A stretch of DNA of 64,000 nt from Mycobacterium gordonae (GTDB lineage Bacteria; Actinomycetota; Actinomycetes; Mycobacteriales; Mycobacteriaceae): positions 6,976,739 through 7,040,738 of the forward strand of contig NZ_CP070973.1 in NCBI RefSeq assembly GCF_017086405.1, given 5' to 3'. Under the pieces are notes generated by a model. That model was not told where the DNA came from, searched no databases, and was given only the letters and a program-made list of their open reading frames with translations. Positions 18,558-26,765 of the stretch are shown here, one piece after another. Numbering within the stretch: position 1 is the first letter of the stretch; the number at the start of each line of letters is the position of its first letter. The position numbers and the translations under genes are program-made.

Positions 18558-20033
18558 ATGTCTTACTTGGTCACAACGCCGGATTGGGTCACGGCAGCTG
18601 CGGGAGATCTGGCGAGTATCGGTTCGTCGCTGCAGGCGACAACTACGGCGGCATCGGCTCTCACGACCGGGATCGCGGCCGCAGCCGCCGATGAGGTGTC
18701 GGCCACGGTCGCGCACGTCTTCGGCAGCTTCGGGGAGGAGTTCAAAGCCGTCAGCGCCCAGGCGTCCTCGTACTACGCCGACTTCGTGCGCTTGCTCGGC
18801 GGCAGCGCGACGGCTTACCTGAACGCCGAAATCGCCAATGCCGGAATGGTTCTCGTGAATTCGCCCAGCGCGGCCGCCGCCGTTCCAGGCAGCGCCTACG
18901 GGCAGCTCGTCGCCAATACGGCCACCAACTTGCAGGCACTGGGCAGCGCCTGGGCCGCCGATCCCTTCCCGCTATCCCGGCAGTTCCTGGCCAATCAAGC
19001 GGATTACGCACAGCAAATCGCCACCGTCATCACCACCTTGCCGAGTCTGCTGACCAACATCCAAGCGGCCGTCCAGCAAGCCTCGTCGTTCAACGGCGCG
19101 TTGTTTGCACAGCAGTTCGTCGCCACGCAAACCGGCTTCGCTCAGACATTCGTCACCTCGGCGATCAACGGGTTCAACGGTTTGGCGATAGGGCTGCCGA
19201 ACTTCGCATCGGGGCTTCAGGTTGCTGCCCAAACCCTGCTAACGGGCGACTACACCGGTGCCGTCTCTGAGTTCGGACGGGCCGCATTCAGCCTGCTGGT
19301 CACGGGAGTCGATACAGGGCCCGTTTCGACGGTCGTGGACCTGGCCACCCTCAGCTTCACCGCCACGATAAATCCCCGGATCCTCGGGCCGCTGGGTGAG
19401 TTCTTCACCATCATGAACATTCCCGGACAAGAGGCGCAGTTCTTCACCAACCTGATACCGCCGTCCATTCCGCGACAGATGGCCCAGAACTTCACCAACA
19501 TCCTCAACACGCTCACGGTCCCCAGCATCAGAGCGGAAGCCGGGCTGGCTGTCCTGCAACAGACCGGAACCCTCGAAGCCTTCTTCGGGCTGCCGCTCGT
19601 GGCCACCTATGCCGCTGCGGGCGCTCCGCTGGCGACGCTGAATGCGATCGCCGGCAGCGCTCAGAGTTTCGAGCAGGCCATGGCGGCCGGCAACTATCTT
19701 GGGGCGGCCAACACGCTCTTCGAGGCGCCGGCGGCGGCGTTGAACGGCTTCCTCAACGGCAACGTCCCCATCGATACGACCATCAACGTGCCGACTGGCC
19801 TGGATCCGAACTTCCTGCCCGCCAATGTCGCAATAGTGCTGCACCTACCCTCCGACGGTTTCCTTGTTCCTCCCCATCCGGCCACCGCGACGGTGAACGT
19901 GCCCCAAGCCCCCCTGACACCTGCTCTCTCACTTCCCGTGACGATCTTCGGTACGCCGTTCTCGGGACTGATTCCCTTGCTGGTGAACTACACGCCGCAA
20001 CAGCTCGCGGCGGCGATCAAGCCGGCTGCTTAG
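18558..20033 (+). CDS. PE family protein with conserved non-PGRS C-terminal region, copy 1
   Basis: Protein of 491 aa. Residues 1 to about 95 are a PE domain (SYLVTTPDWVTAAAGDLASI, DEVSATVAHVFGSFGEEF). The rest is not glycine-rich and has no recognised catalytic motif. It contains hydrophobic stretches and the blocks YGQLVANTATNLQALG, IPPSIPRQMAQNFTNILNTL, FGLPLVATYAAAGAPLATLNA and IFGTPFSGLIPLLVNYTPQQL. These blocks recur in the next gene, so the two are tandem paralogues with a shared C-terminal domain. GAGGGGA precedes the ATG by 7 nt. Probably exported by an ESX-5 type system; the role is unknown. Confidence 0.88.
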   Translation: MSYLVTTPDWVTAAAGDLASIGSSLQATTTAASALTTGIAAAAADEVSATVAHVFGSFGEEFKAVSAQASSYYADFVRLLGGSATAYLNAEIANAGMVLVNSPSAAAAVPGSAYGQLVANTATNLQALGSAWAADPFPLSRQFLANQADYAQQIATVITTLPSLLTNIQAAVQQASSFNGALFAQQFVATQTGFAQTFVTSAINGFNGLAIGLPNFASGLQVAAQTLLTGDYTGAVSEFGRAAFSLLVTGVDTGPVSTVVDLATLSFTATINPRILGPLGEFFTIMNIPGQEAQFFTNLIPPSIPRQMAQNFTNILNTLTVPSIRAEAGLAVLQQTGTLEAFFGLPLVATYAAAGAPLATLNAIAGSAQSFEQAMAAGNYLGAANTLFEAPAAALNGFLNGNVPIDTTINVPTGLDPNFLPANVAIVLHLPSDGFLVPPHPATATVNVPQAPLTPALSLPVTIFGTPFSGLIPLLVNYTPQQLAAAIKPAA

Positions 20034-20334
20034 CCCCGGTCTGCGATTGCGTCACCCACCCGTGATGTCACCCGGCCGTACCTAGGTCCTGAACGCAGGA
20101 GTGAATCTCCTGCAGGCACGACGTGGTGGCCCGGCGCGCAGCCCCCGGCCTGCGCTCCCGGCGCGGGCCTCGTCCACCCCGCCGTCGTCTCCGCCGTCGG
20201 ATACGTACCGGAAGAATCTGGCGGCGTAGTGTCCCTATCTTCGCGATCTGCGACGCAAAGGCAGACGGGGCAGTATCCTCCATTCCTTGTCACCGGGCGG
20301 GTGAAGCAGTCAAACGCCGCTGGAGGGAATCGCC
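20034..20334. other. Gap between the tandem PE genes with a small hairpin
   Basis: About 300 bp without a credible gene. GCAGGAG (20095-20101) and CTCCTGC (20107-20113) form a perfect 7-bp hairpin with a 5-nt loop. There is no U tract. It may terminate copy 1. The rest should include a promoter for copy 2. Confidence 0.4.
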
Positions 20335-21882
20335 TTGTCGTTCATAGCCGTAGCACCGGAATTGCTCACCACCGCAGCTGGGAGTTTGGCGGGTTTCGCC
20401 TCAACCCTGCAGGAGGCAACATCGGCGATGGCGGCACCGACTACTACGGTCGCAGCTGCCGCCGCAGACGAGGTGTCAGCCGCTGTCTCGCGACTGTTCG
20501 CCGGTTATGGCCAGGAATTCCAAGCCCTCAGCAACCAGATGGCCACGTATCACGCCGATCTGGTGGAGTTGCTGCACGGGACAGCCGCTGCGTACCTCAG
20601 CACCGAGATCGCCAACGCAAGAGAAGGTCTCGCGCTCGCCGACGGCACACCGGCCCAGACGCTGCTGGGGGCGGAGCGGGGCGCTGGGGCGTCCGGGCCG
20701 GCCGTGCTCCCGGGCGGCGCCTACGGGCAGCTGATCGTCAATACTGCCACCAATCTGCAATCCCTGGGTGTCAACTGGGCCGCCGACCCGTTCCCGCTGC
20801 TGCGGCAGTTCCTGGCTAACCAGCAGTCCTACGCACGGCAGATCGCTGCCGCGCTGGCCACCGACATCCAGAACTTCCCCACCATCGTGGCGAATCTGCC
20901 CGTGACCGTCCCCGCCGCAATCCACGAATTGCTGGCATTCAACGCCTCGTATTACACCCAGCAGGTCATCTCCACCCAGCTCGGGTATGCCCAATTGTTC
21001 GGCAGCACAATGAATCAGGCGGCCACAAGCTTGAGAGCCGGCCTGCCGAACTTCGATCTCGGTCTTCAAACGGCCTTCCAGCAAGTCGCGCTCGGCAACT
21101 ACACGATCGCGGTGTCGGACCTCGCGCAGGCCACTGCTCAACTCTTGGTCACCGGGTTCAACATCGAGAATCTGACGTTCGACTTCAACTTCGCGACGAC
21201 GACCGCCACCGTCACGATGCAGCCGATTCTGTTGGGGCCGTTGGGGGACGTGTTCACCGCCATGACCATTCCCAGCCAGGACGCGCAATTCCTCACCAAC
21301 CTGATGCCACCGTCGATTCCGCGGCAGATGGCGCAGAACTTCACCAACATCCTTGCCACGCTGTCCGATCCGACTATCTCAGCCGCTTTGACTGTGCCGA
21401 TCGCCAACCCCACGACCAGTACCGTCAGCGCGTTCTTCGGACTGCCGCTGGTGCTCACCTATGCCGCGGCAGGCGCTCCGTTGGCGACCTGGGATGCGCT
21501 CGCCGAAAGCGCCCAGACGATTCAGCAAGCGTGGCAGGCCGGGAACTACGTGGGGGCCGTGGGTGCGCTGGCAGACGCTCCAGCCGTCGCCCTCGACGCG
21601 TTCCTCAACGGCAACACGCCCATCGATTCCACCATCCTGGTGCCGACGAATCTGCCGAGTTTCCTGCCCCAGACGGTCGGGATCACCCTGCACCTACCCG
21701 CCGACGGGATACTCGTTCCTCCCCATCAGGCGTCGGCGACCATCAGCCTGCCCGGATCAGGACCGATTCCCGGTTTCCCGTTCACCGAGGAGATTTTCGG
21801 CACGCCGTTCTCGGGAATCGTTCCGCTGCTACTCAACTCCATCCCGCAACAGCTGGCGTCGTCGATCAAACCCGGTCCTTAG
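20335..21882 (+). CDS. PE family protein with conserved non-PGRS C-terminal region, copy 2
   Basis: Protein of 515 aa, paralogous to the preceding gene along its length. The PE domain (SFIAVAPELLTTAAGSLAGF, DEVSAAVSRLFAGYGQEFQ) is followed by the shared region, including ADPFPLLRQFLANQQSYARQ, MPPSIPRQMAQNFTNILATL, FFGLPLVLTYAAAGAPLATW and IFGTPFSGIVPLLLNSIPQQL. It carries an insertion of about 15 residues after the PE domain relative to copy 1. The start is a TTG, supported by GGAGGG just upstream and by the PE consensus. It ends 10 bp before the convergent DUF350 gene. The C-terminal domain has no function I recognise. Confidence 0.87.
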   Translation: MSFIAVAPELLTTAAGSLAGFASTLQEATSAMAAPTTTVAAAAADEVSAAVSRLFAGYGQEFQALSNQMATYHADLVELLHGTAAAYLSTEIANAREGLALADGTPAQTLLGAERGAGASGPAVLPGGAYGQLIVNTATNLQSLGVNWAADPFPLLRQFLANQQSYARQIAAALATDIQNFPTIVANLPVTVPAAIHELLAFNASYYTQQVISTQLGYAQLFGSTMNQAATSLRAGLPNFDLGLQTAFQQVALGNYTIAVSDLAQATAQLLVTGFNIENLTFDFNFATTTATVTMQPILLGPLGDVFTAMTIPSQDAQFLTNLMPPSIPRQMAQNFTNILATLSDPTISAALTVPIANPTTSTVSAFFGLPLVLTYAAAGAPLATWDALAESAQTIQQAWQAGNYVGAVGALADAPAVALDAFLNGNTPIDSTILVPTNLPSFLPQTVGITLHLPADGILVPPHQASATISLPGSGPIPGFPFTEEIFGTPFSGIVPLLLNSIPQQLASSIKPGP

Positions 21883-21892
21883 CGCTGCGCGC

Positions 21893-22351
21893 TCACAGAA
21901 TCGCGACCGACACCACGATGCCCAGGGCGAACTGCGCCGCCGCCACCATCAGGGCGTGGTAGCCGAACTCCTCGGAGTGGAAGAGCGCCTCCATATCGAT
22001 GCCCATCACCACGGTCGCCATCCGCATCATCACCACCTGCGAGGCGATGCCGACCAACCCGAACACCGCCGAAGCCAGCAGCCCCTCGCGCAGATTGCCC
22101 GAGGAAGAGTAGATGGCAACCACCACAATGAAAGCCATACTGACCATGCCGGCCGCGGCCACCAGAATGGCGTTCGGCTTACCCGCGTTGACCATCTTGC
22201 GCAGCGGCCCCGGTGTGGTCAGATCGATGGCGTAGAAGCCGATGATCATCAGCACCAGCCCAAGGATCGAGTAGAGCACGATGGCACCGGCGCCTCGCCC
22301 CAGCCAACTCCAGTAGTCTGAATGCGGCAGCGCAACAATCGTCGTCGTCAT
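21893..22351 (-). CDS. DUF350 family membrane protein (YjfL-like)
   Basis: Small integral membrane protein of 152 aa with four predicted helices (about residues 18-40, 60-82, 90-110 and 130-150). It has the DUF350 look: a polar motif YAIDLTTPGPLRKMVNAGKPN between helices 1 and 2 and a conserved tail helix. DUF350 proteins such as E. coli YjfL occur beside glutathionylspermidine-synthetase-like ATP-grasp enzymes and DUF1190 proteins, and in other bacteria beside membrane aminopropyltransferases. Their molecular function is unknown. It lies 24 bp downstream of the ATP-grasp gene, as the last gene of a three-gene cassette. Confidence 0.85.
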   Translation of the reverse strand: MTTTIVALPHSDYWSWLGRGAGAIVLYSILGLVLMIIGFYAIDLTTPGPLRKMVNAGKPNAILVAAAGMVSMAFIVVVAIYSSSGNLREGLLASAVFGLVGIASQVVMMRMATVVMGIDMEALFHSEEFGYHALMVAAAQFALGIVVSVAIL

Positions 22352-22375
22352 CGAAGATCAGCTCCGTTCATAGGT

Positions 22376-23542
22376 TCATCTCAGTGGAATTCGGTGTGGA
22401 ACGAACGCCGCGCCATCATCGGTGATGAGTCCGGCGGTCTCGCGGATGCCGAGACCCGCAGCCGTATCGCCGACCACCCACGCCCCCAAGGCCGGCCGCA
22501 TGTCGTCGAACTCCGGTAGCGGGTCCAACAACTGGTATACGAATCCCTCTTCGCCGTAGAAGCCGCCGGTGGCCGTCTCCATGCCGGCCCCGACGACGGT
22601 GACGTTCGCACCTTCGCGTCCGAGCTTCGGCTTGCGCACATATTCGGTGAGTTCGTGCGGGTCGTCGAGATAGGCGGGCAACAGGTTCGGGTGTCCCGGA
22701 TACATCTCCCACAGCAAAGCCAGAATCGCTTTGTTGGACAACAGCGTCTTCCACAACGGTTCGATCCACATCGTCTGCGGCAGCGTCTGCACCACGTACT
22801 TGCCGAACTGGTCGTCGAGCACCCACTCCCAGGGGTGCAGCTTGAAAATCGCCTGGATCGGTTCTTCTTCCAGATCGACGAATCGCTCCAGCGCCGAGTC
22901 CCAGCCGACGTCCTCGATCAACAGACCGACGGTCTGAAATCCCGCCTCCGCCGCGGTCTCCTGCATGTAGGTGGTGGTGATCTGGTCCTCGCCGGTCGCC
23001 TCCACCCCCGACCAGGCGAAGTGTAATTCGTTGCTGGGCAACAGATCCCGCACCGCTTTCCAGCGATCGACCAGTTGTTCGTGCAACGAGTTCCACTGGT
23101 CGTCAGCGGGGAACTTGTCTTTGAGCCAATACCATTGCAGGATCGCGGCTTCCAGCAGCGTGGTGGGCGTATCGGCGTTGTACTCCAGCAGCACCGCGGG
23201 GCGCCGGCCGTCATAGCGCAGGTCGAAGCGGCCGTAAACATGCGGATCCGAGCGGCGCCACGATTCAGCGACGTGCGGCCAACTCCATTCCGGCAGGCCG
23301 AAATCCGCGTACCGCTCCATCAGGATCACTTGTTCGACGGCGTTCAGGCACATCGAGTGCAGGAGTTCGACGTCGGCTTCCAGAGCCAGGATCTCGTCCA
23401 TCTCGAACTCGTAATAGACCGACTCGTCCCAGTAGGGCCGGTCGGCGCCGCGGGCGTCGCGCGCCGGAGTTCCGTAGACGAGTCCCTGCGATTCGACGAT
23501 CGACTGCCAGTTCGCCCGCGGCTGGGACCTGGCGCGTTTCAC
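22376..23542 (-). CDS. Glutathionylspermidine-synthetase-like ATP-grasp ligase (YgiC/YjfC type)
   Basis: Predicted ATP-dependent carboxylate-amine ligase of 388 aa, the length of E. coli YgiC. It has the synthetase domain of glutathionylspermidine synthetase but not the N-terminal amidase domain. Conserved blocks are RFDLRYDG (105-112), EYNADTPT (120-127), FKLHPWEW (233-240), YVRKPKLGREGANV (301-314) and GAWVVGDTAAGLGIRE (353-368). These include residues expected to bind ATP-Mg and the acyl substrate. Mycobacteria make mycothiol rather than glutathione, so the acyl partner is unlikely to be glutathione; a polyamine acceptor is an inference. The GTG start overlaps the stop of the DUF1190-like gene (GTGA), showing tight coupling. 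Confidence 0.87.
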   Translation of the reverse strand: MKRARSQPRANWQSIVESQGLVYGTPARDARGADRPYWDESVYYEFEMDEILALEADVELLHSMCLNAVEQVILMERYADFGLPEWSWPHVAESWRRSDPHVYGRFDLRYDGRRPAVLLEYNADTPTTLLEAAILQWYWLKDKFPADDQWNSLHEQLVDRWKAVRDLLPSNELHFAWSGVEATGEDQITTTYMQETAAEAGFQTVGLLIEDVGWDSALERFVDLEEEPIQAIFKLHPWEWVLDDQFGKYVVQTLPQTMWIEPLWKTLLSNKAILALLWEMYPGHPNLLPAYLDDPHELTEYVRKPKLGREGANVTVVGAGMETATGGFYGEEGFVYQLLDPLPEFDDMRPALGAWVVGDTAAGLGIRETAGLITDDGAAFVPHRIPLR

Positions 23543-24291
23543 GAGCCGCCGCCTCCCTTGCCGCCGCTGCCGCCGATGCCGCCGCGCTGGATCGTGGTGC
23601 CCGACTTCGTGGTGACGTTCGCCCCCTTGGGGATGCTGGTCGATCCCCCGATCGGTCGCTGCCCGATCGAACCGGTGCTGCCGTAGTAGTAGCGGTAGGA
23701 ATGCCCACCCCAGAAGAAGAAGCCGTTCATGCCCGGCGTATGACCGGTGCAGTAGCTGTCGGGAACGATCACCGGCTGGCCGTTGGGATCGTCCTGGACG
23801 CATTGCGCGGTGACATTATCGGGCCTCAGCAACCAGTAACCGACACCCGCCACGAGGCCGACCACGCCGACGGCGGCCGCCGAACCCATCAGGATGCGCT
23901 TCTGCTTCTGCCGCTTGGCCTCGGCGGCTTGCCGTGCCTCTTCGAGTTCGCGCTGCTTTTCTTCGTGCTTCTTGCGGGCCCGCAACTCGGCCGGTGTCGG
24001 CGGCCTGGGCTTGGTCGTGGCGGCGTCCTGGAACTGGATGCTGCCCAGGGGTTTTAGCTTGGGCGCGGAGTCTTTGCCGGGCTTGCCGAGCGGTGGACCG
24101 AGCCCGCCCGGCAACTCGTCCGGCGCATCCTTCGGCGGGGCCGGGGCAGCCTTGTCCGGCGGCGGCGCACCCTTGTCCGGCCGGTTGGCGCCGAACGAAC
24201 TCCGGCGCGGGCGATCGCCCGCCGACTCACGCGGCTCGGGCTTGGTCTCCTCGGTCCCGCCGCCCTCGGGCGGGTCTGCTTCGGAATCCAC
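23539..24291 (-). CDS. DUF1190/YgiB-like single-pass membrane protein
   Basis: Protein of 250 aa: a disordered, charged, Pro-rich cytoplasmic N-terminus (1-99), a Lys/Glu/Arg-rich coiled coil (about 100-132), one membrane helix (133-155), and an external domain. The external part has QCVQDDPNGQPVIVPDSYC with two cysteines (Cys164 and Cys181), an aromatic Gly-rich stretch FFFWGGHSYRYYYGSTGS, and a Gly-rich C-terminus RGGIGGSGGKGGGGS. The CVD-like, VPDSYC and RGG-Gly features recall the YgiB/YjfM (DUF1190) family, which is paired with YgiC/YjfC in E. coli. The family call is by eye. GTG start with a GAGGGGA site upstream. First gene of the cassette. Confidence 0.7.
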   Translation of the reverse strand: MDSEADPPEGGGTEETKPEPRESAGDRPRRSSFGANRPDKGAPPPDKAAPAPPKDAPDELPGGLGPPLGKPGKDSAPKLKPLGSIQFQDAATTKPRPPTPAELRARKKHEEKQRELEEARQAAEAKRQKQKRILMGSAAAVGVVGLVAGVGYWLLRPDNVTAQCVQDDPNGQPVIVPDSYCTGHTPGMNGFFFWGGHSYRYYYGSTGSIGQRPIGGSTSIPKGANVTTKSGTTIQRGGIGGSGGKGGGGS

Positions 24292-24373
24292 TAGGTCCCC
24301 TCTAGTCCCCAGTCATCCTGACCCGCATTCCTGAACACGCGGGCAGTCTCCCACATCGTCGCAGTCCGGGTGG

Positions 24374-25324
24374 CTAAGACCACCAACGCTCCAGCACTTG
24401 CGCTACGCCGTCCGCGCTGTTGGGTGCCGTGACCTCGTCCGCAGCGGCCACCGCTTCGGGGTGCGCATTGCCCATTGCCACGCCCAGCCCGGCCTGCCGC
24501 AGCATCGGCACGTCGTTGGGCATATCGCCGAAAGCGACCACCTCCGACTCGGCGATGCCCAGCGGTTCGGCGACCTCCCGCAGACCGGTGGCCTTGCTGA
24601 TGCCGCGCGGCAGGATCTCCAGCAGACCGTTGTTGGTGGAGTAGGTCAGATCGCCCACATCGCCGATGTGCCCGGCCATCGCGGCCGCCATGTCTGCACT
24701 GCGAGCTCCGGCCTTGCGGATCAGCAGCTTGATCGCCGGCGCACTCAACAGGTCGTCGAAGGACACCTCGGTGTTGTCGGGATTGAGCCACGCGTGTTCG
24801 TAGCCCGGGGAACTGATGAACTGCGGGGTCGCGGTGTCGTGGGCCCGTTCGCCGATTCGCTCAACCGCCAGCCCGACGCCCGGAATGACTCGTCGGGCGA
24901 TGTCAGCCAGCGTGGCCAGGGTCTCGACGGACAGCGTCTGCACCGACAACACCCGGTCGTGCTCGGGGTCGTAGATGACGGCGCCATTCGCGCAGACCGC
25001 CATCGGCGCAAACCCGAGGGCCTCCACGACGGGCCTGATCCAGCGGGGCGGCCGACCGGTGGCCAGCACGAAGTGCGCTCCCCCGGCGACCGCGGCATGC
25101 ACCGCGGCACGCGTGCGCGGGCTGAGGGTTTCTTCGTCGTTGAGCAGGGTGCCATCGACATCGCACCCGATGAGCGCAGGCTTACGGCTGGCCGGTGTTG
25201 TCAGCTCGGTTCCCTTCTCTGCGCTTGCGCGGCGTCGCGCCGCCCTGGGCTCGCTTCTGCGCCCGCTCGGCCAGTTCGGCGATGCGGAATTCCCTGGACT
25301 CGTCCGGCGTGGGTGCGCTGCCAC
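24374..25324 (-). CDS. HAD-superfamily Cof-type phosphatase (Rv3813c-like)
   Basis: Cytoplasmic HAD hydrolase, probably a sugar-phosphate or other small-molecule phosphatase. The nucleophile motif DVDGTLLN, motif II VLATGRPP, the Cof cap domain and motif IV FGDMPNDVPMLRQAG are all present, so the active site looks complete. The only ATG/GTG/TTG codon that opens the frame is the GTG at 25324, giving 316 aa but overlapping the acyltransferase gene by 143 bp. The conserved protein begins near KPALIGCDVDG. A CTG at 25204 preceded by AGAAGGGA would give about 276 aa, close to the roughly 273 aa of Rv3813c, so the true start may be non-canonical. Confidence 0.85.
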   Translation of the reverse strand: MAAHPRRTSPGNSASPNWPSGRRSEPRAARRRASAEKGTELTTPASRKPALIGCDVDGTLLNDEETLSPRTRAAVHAAVAGGAHFVLATGRPPRWIRPVVEALGFAPMAVCANGAVIYDPEHDRVLSVQTLSVETLATLADIARRVIPGVGLAVERIGERAHDTATPQFISSPGYEHAWLNPDNTEVSFDDLLSAPAIKLLIRKAGARSADMAAAMAGHIGDVGDLTYSTNNGLLEILPRGISKATGLREVAEPLGIAESEVVAFGDMPNDVPMLRQAGLGVAMGNAHPEAVAAADEVTAPNSADGVAQVLERWWS

Positions 25325-25985
25325 CCAACCTTCGCGGTACCCAGTATTCGCCTTCGGGGTGGGGATACTGCTCCTGCACCCAGTGCAACATCGCCTCCAT
25401 AGCTTGGCGCAGGACGGCGTTGAACTCCTCGGCGGTGCCCCGCGGCCACAACGGCGGGCCGATTGCGACGCTGATCGGAACGCGATTGCGCAGCAACTTC
25501 TTCGGGTGGTCTTTGGGCCAGATGCGGTGGGCGCCCCAGACGATCATCGGCACGATCGGAACCTGCGCTTCGATCGCCAAGCGCGCCGCCCCGGTCTTGA
25601 ACTCGCGGAGCTCGAAGCTGCGGCTGATGGTGGCCTCGGGGTGCATGCCGACGATCTCGCCCTCTTTGAGGCGCTGCACGGCAACCGCGTAGGCCTCGGC
25701 CCCGACGCTGCGGTCCACCGGGATCAGCTGGGTGTGCTTGATCACGTAGTTGACCGACTTCACCTCCTGCATCTCGGCCTTGATCATGAAGCGCAGCCGG
25801 CGCTTGCGTTCCTTGGCGGCCAGCGATGCCGGGATCCAGTCCACATAGCTGGTGTGATTGAGGGCGATGATGGCGCCGCCGCTCGCAGGGATGTTTTCCA
25901 AGCCCTGGTAGGTGATCTTGTTCCCGTTCAACGCGACCACCGACGGAACAAAGAACTCCATGAAACGGAAGAATGGCTCAGCCAT
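25182..25985 (-). CDS. PlsC-type acyltransferase, first of three paralogues (Rv3814c-like)
   Basis: 1-acylglycerol-3-phosphate O-acyltransferase family protein of 267 aa. The catalytic HX4D motif is in NHTSYVDW, and the substrate-binding block HPEATISRSFELREFKTGA replaces the usual EGTRS motif. The C-terminus EYWVPRRLGGSAPTPDES is shared with the two neighbours. It probably acylates lysophosphatidate or a related lipid at the membrane; substrate is not deducible. The ATG at 25985 has AAGGAGAG 6-7 nt upstream and matches the MAEP start of the next paralogue. It is the third gene in transcription order and lies 21 bp after the previous paralogue. Confidence 0.9.
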   Translation of the reverse strand: MAEPFFRFMEFFVPSVVALNGNKITYQGLENIPASGGAIIALNHTSYVDWIPASLAAKERKRRLRFMIKAEMQEVKSVNYVIKHTQLIPVDRSVGAEAYAVAVQRLKEGEIVGMHPEATISRSFELREFKTGAARLAIEAQVPIVPMIVWGAHRIWPKDHPKKLLRNRVPISVAIGPPLWPRGTAEEFNAVLRQAMEAMLHWVQEQYPHPEGEYWVPRRLGGSAPTPDESREFRIAELAERAQKRAQGGATPRKRREGNRADNTGQP

Positions 25986-26006
25986 TTGTTGACTCTCCTT
26001 CAACCC

Positions 26007-26762
26007 CTACCGCGACTGATGCGGCTTGCGGCGTGCGGCTCTCACCGCGATCTCCTCAGCTTCCATCTGCGCGGCCTCGTCCAAGGTTGGCGCCCCGCCG
26101 CCCAGCCGGTGTGGCACCCAGCACTCGCCGGCTGGATGAGAATAGTGCTGCTGCACCTCTTGCAACAGCACAGTCATCGATTCCCGCAGTACGTCGTTGG
26201 TGCGCGCGACGTCCTGCTCCGCCCGCAGCGGCCGGCCCACCGCCACGGTGACCGGCACCTTCTTGCGCCCCAACTGTCGGGGCAGACCCTTGGTCCAGAT
26301 GCGTTGGGCGCCCCAGACGATCAGCGGGACAATCGGCGCACCGGCTTCGATGGCCATTCGTGCCGCGCCGGTCCTGAAGTCCTTGAGCTCGAAGCTGCGG
26401 CTGATCGTCGCTTCCGAGTAGACCGCGATCAGCTCGCCGTCCTGCAACGCCTGCACCGCCGCGGCGTAGGCATCGGCGCCGGAGCCCCGGTCCACCGGGA
26501 TCGCACCGTTCCGCTTGATCAGGAAGTCGACGATCTTCACCCGCTGCATTTCGGCCTTGATCATGAACCGCAGCCGCCGGTGCCGACGGCGCATGGCCAG
26601 GGCGGCCGGTATGAAGTCGACGTAGCTGGTGTGGTTGATAGCGACCACGGCCCCGCCCCGGGCGGGTATGTTCTCCTCGCCCACAAAAGTGATCTGCGTC
26701 CCGGTGGCCCGGACCAGCAATTGAGCCAGGATCTCGCAAGCGCGGTAAATGGGCTCCGCCAT
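26007..26762 (-). CDS. PlsC-type acyltransferase, second paralogue (Rv3815c-like)
   Basis: Acyltransferase of 251 aa, clearly duplicated from its neighbours. HX4D is in NHTSYVDF, the second motif is SEATISRSFELKDFRTGA, and the tail is ECWVPHRLGGGAPTLDEA. The second motif has SEAT instead of PEAT, a change at a position that is Pro in both neighbours. This may shift substrate preference. Starts at ATG 26762, 3 bp after the stop of the upstream paralogue. Likely membrane-associated phospholipid or lipid acylation. Confidence 0.9.
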   Translation of the reverse strand: MAEPIYRACEILAQLLVRATGTQITFVGEENIPARGGAVVAINHTSYVDFIPAALAMRRRHRRLRFMIKAEMQRVKIVDFLIKRNGAIPVDRGSGADAYAAAVQALQDGELIAVYSEATISRSFELKDFRTGAARMAIEAGAPIVPLIVWGAQRIWTKGLPRQLGRKKVPVTVAVGRPLRAEQDVARTNDVLRESMTVLLQEVQQHYSHPAGECWVPHRLGGGAPTLDEAAQMEAEEIAVRAARRKPHQSR

Positions 26763-26765
26763 CGG

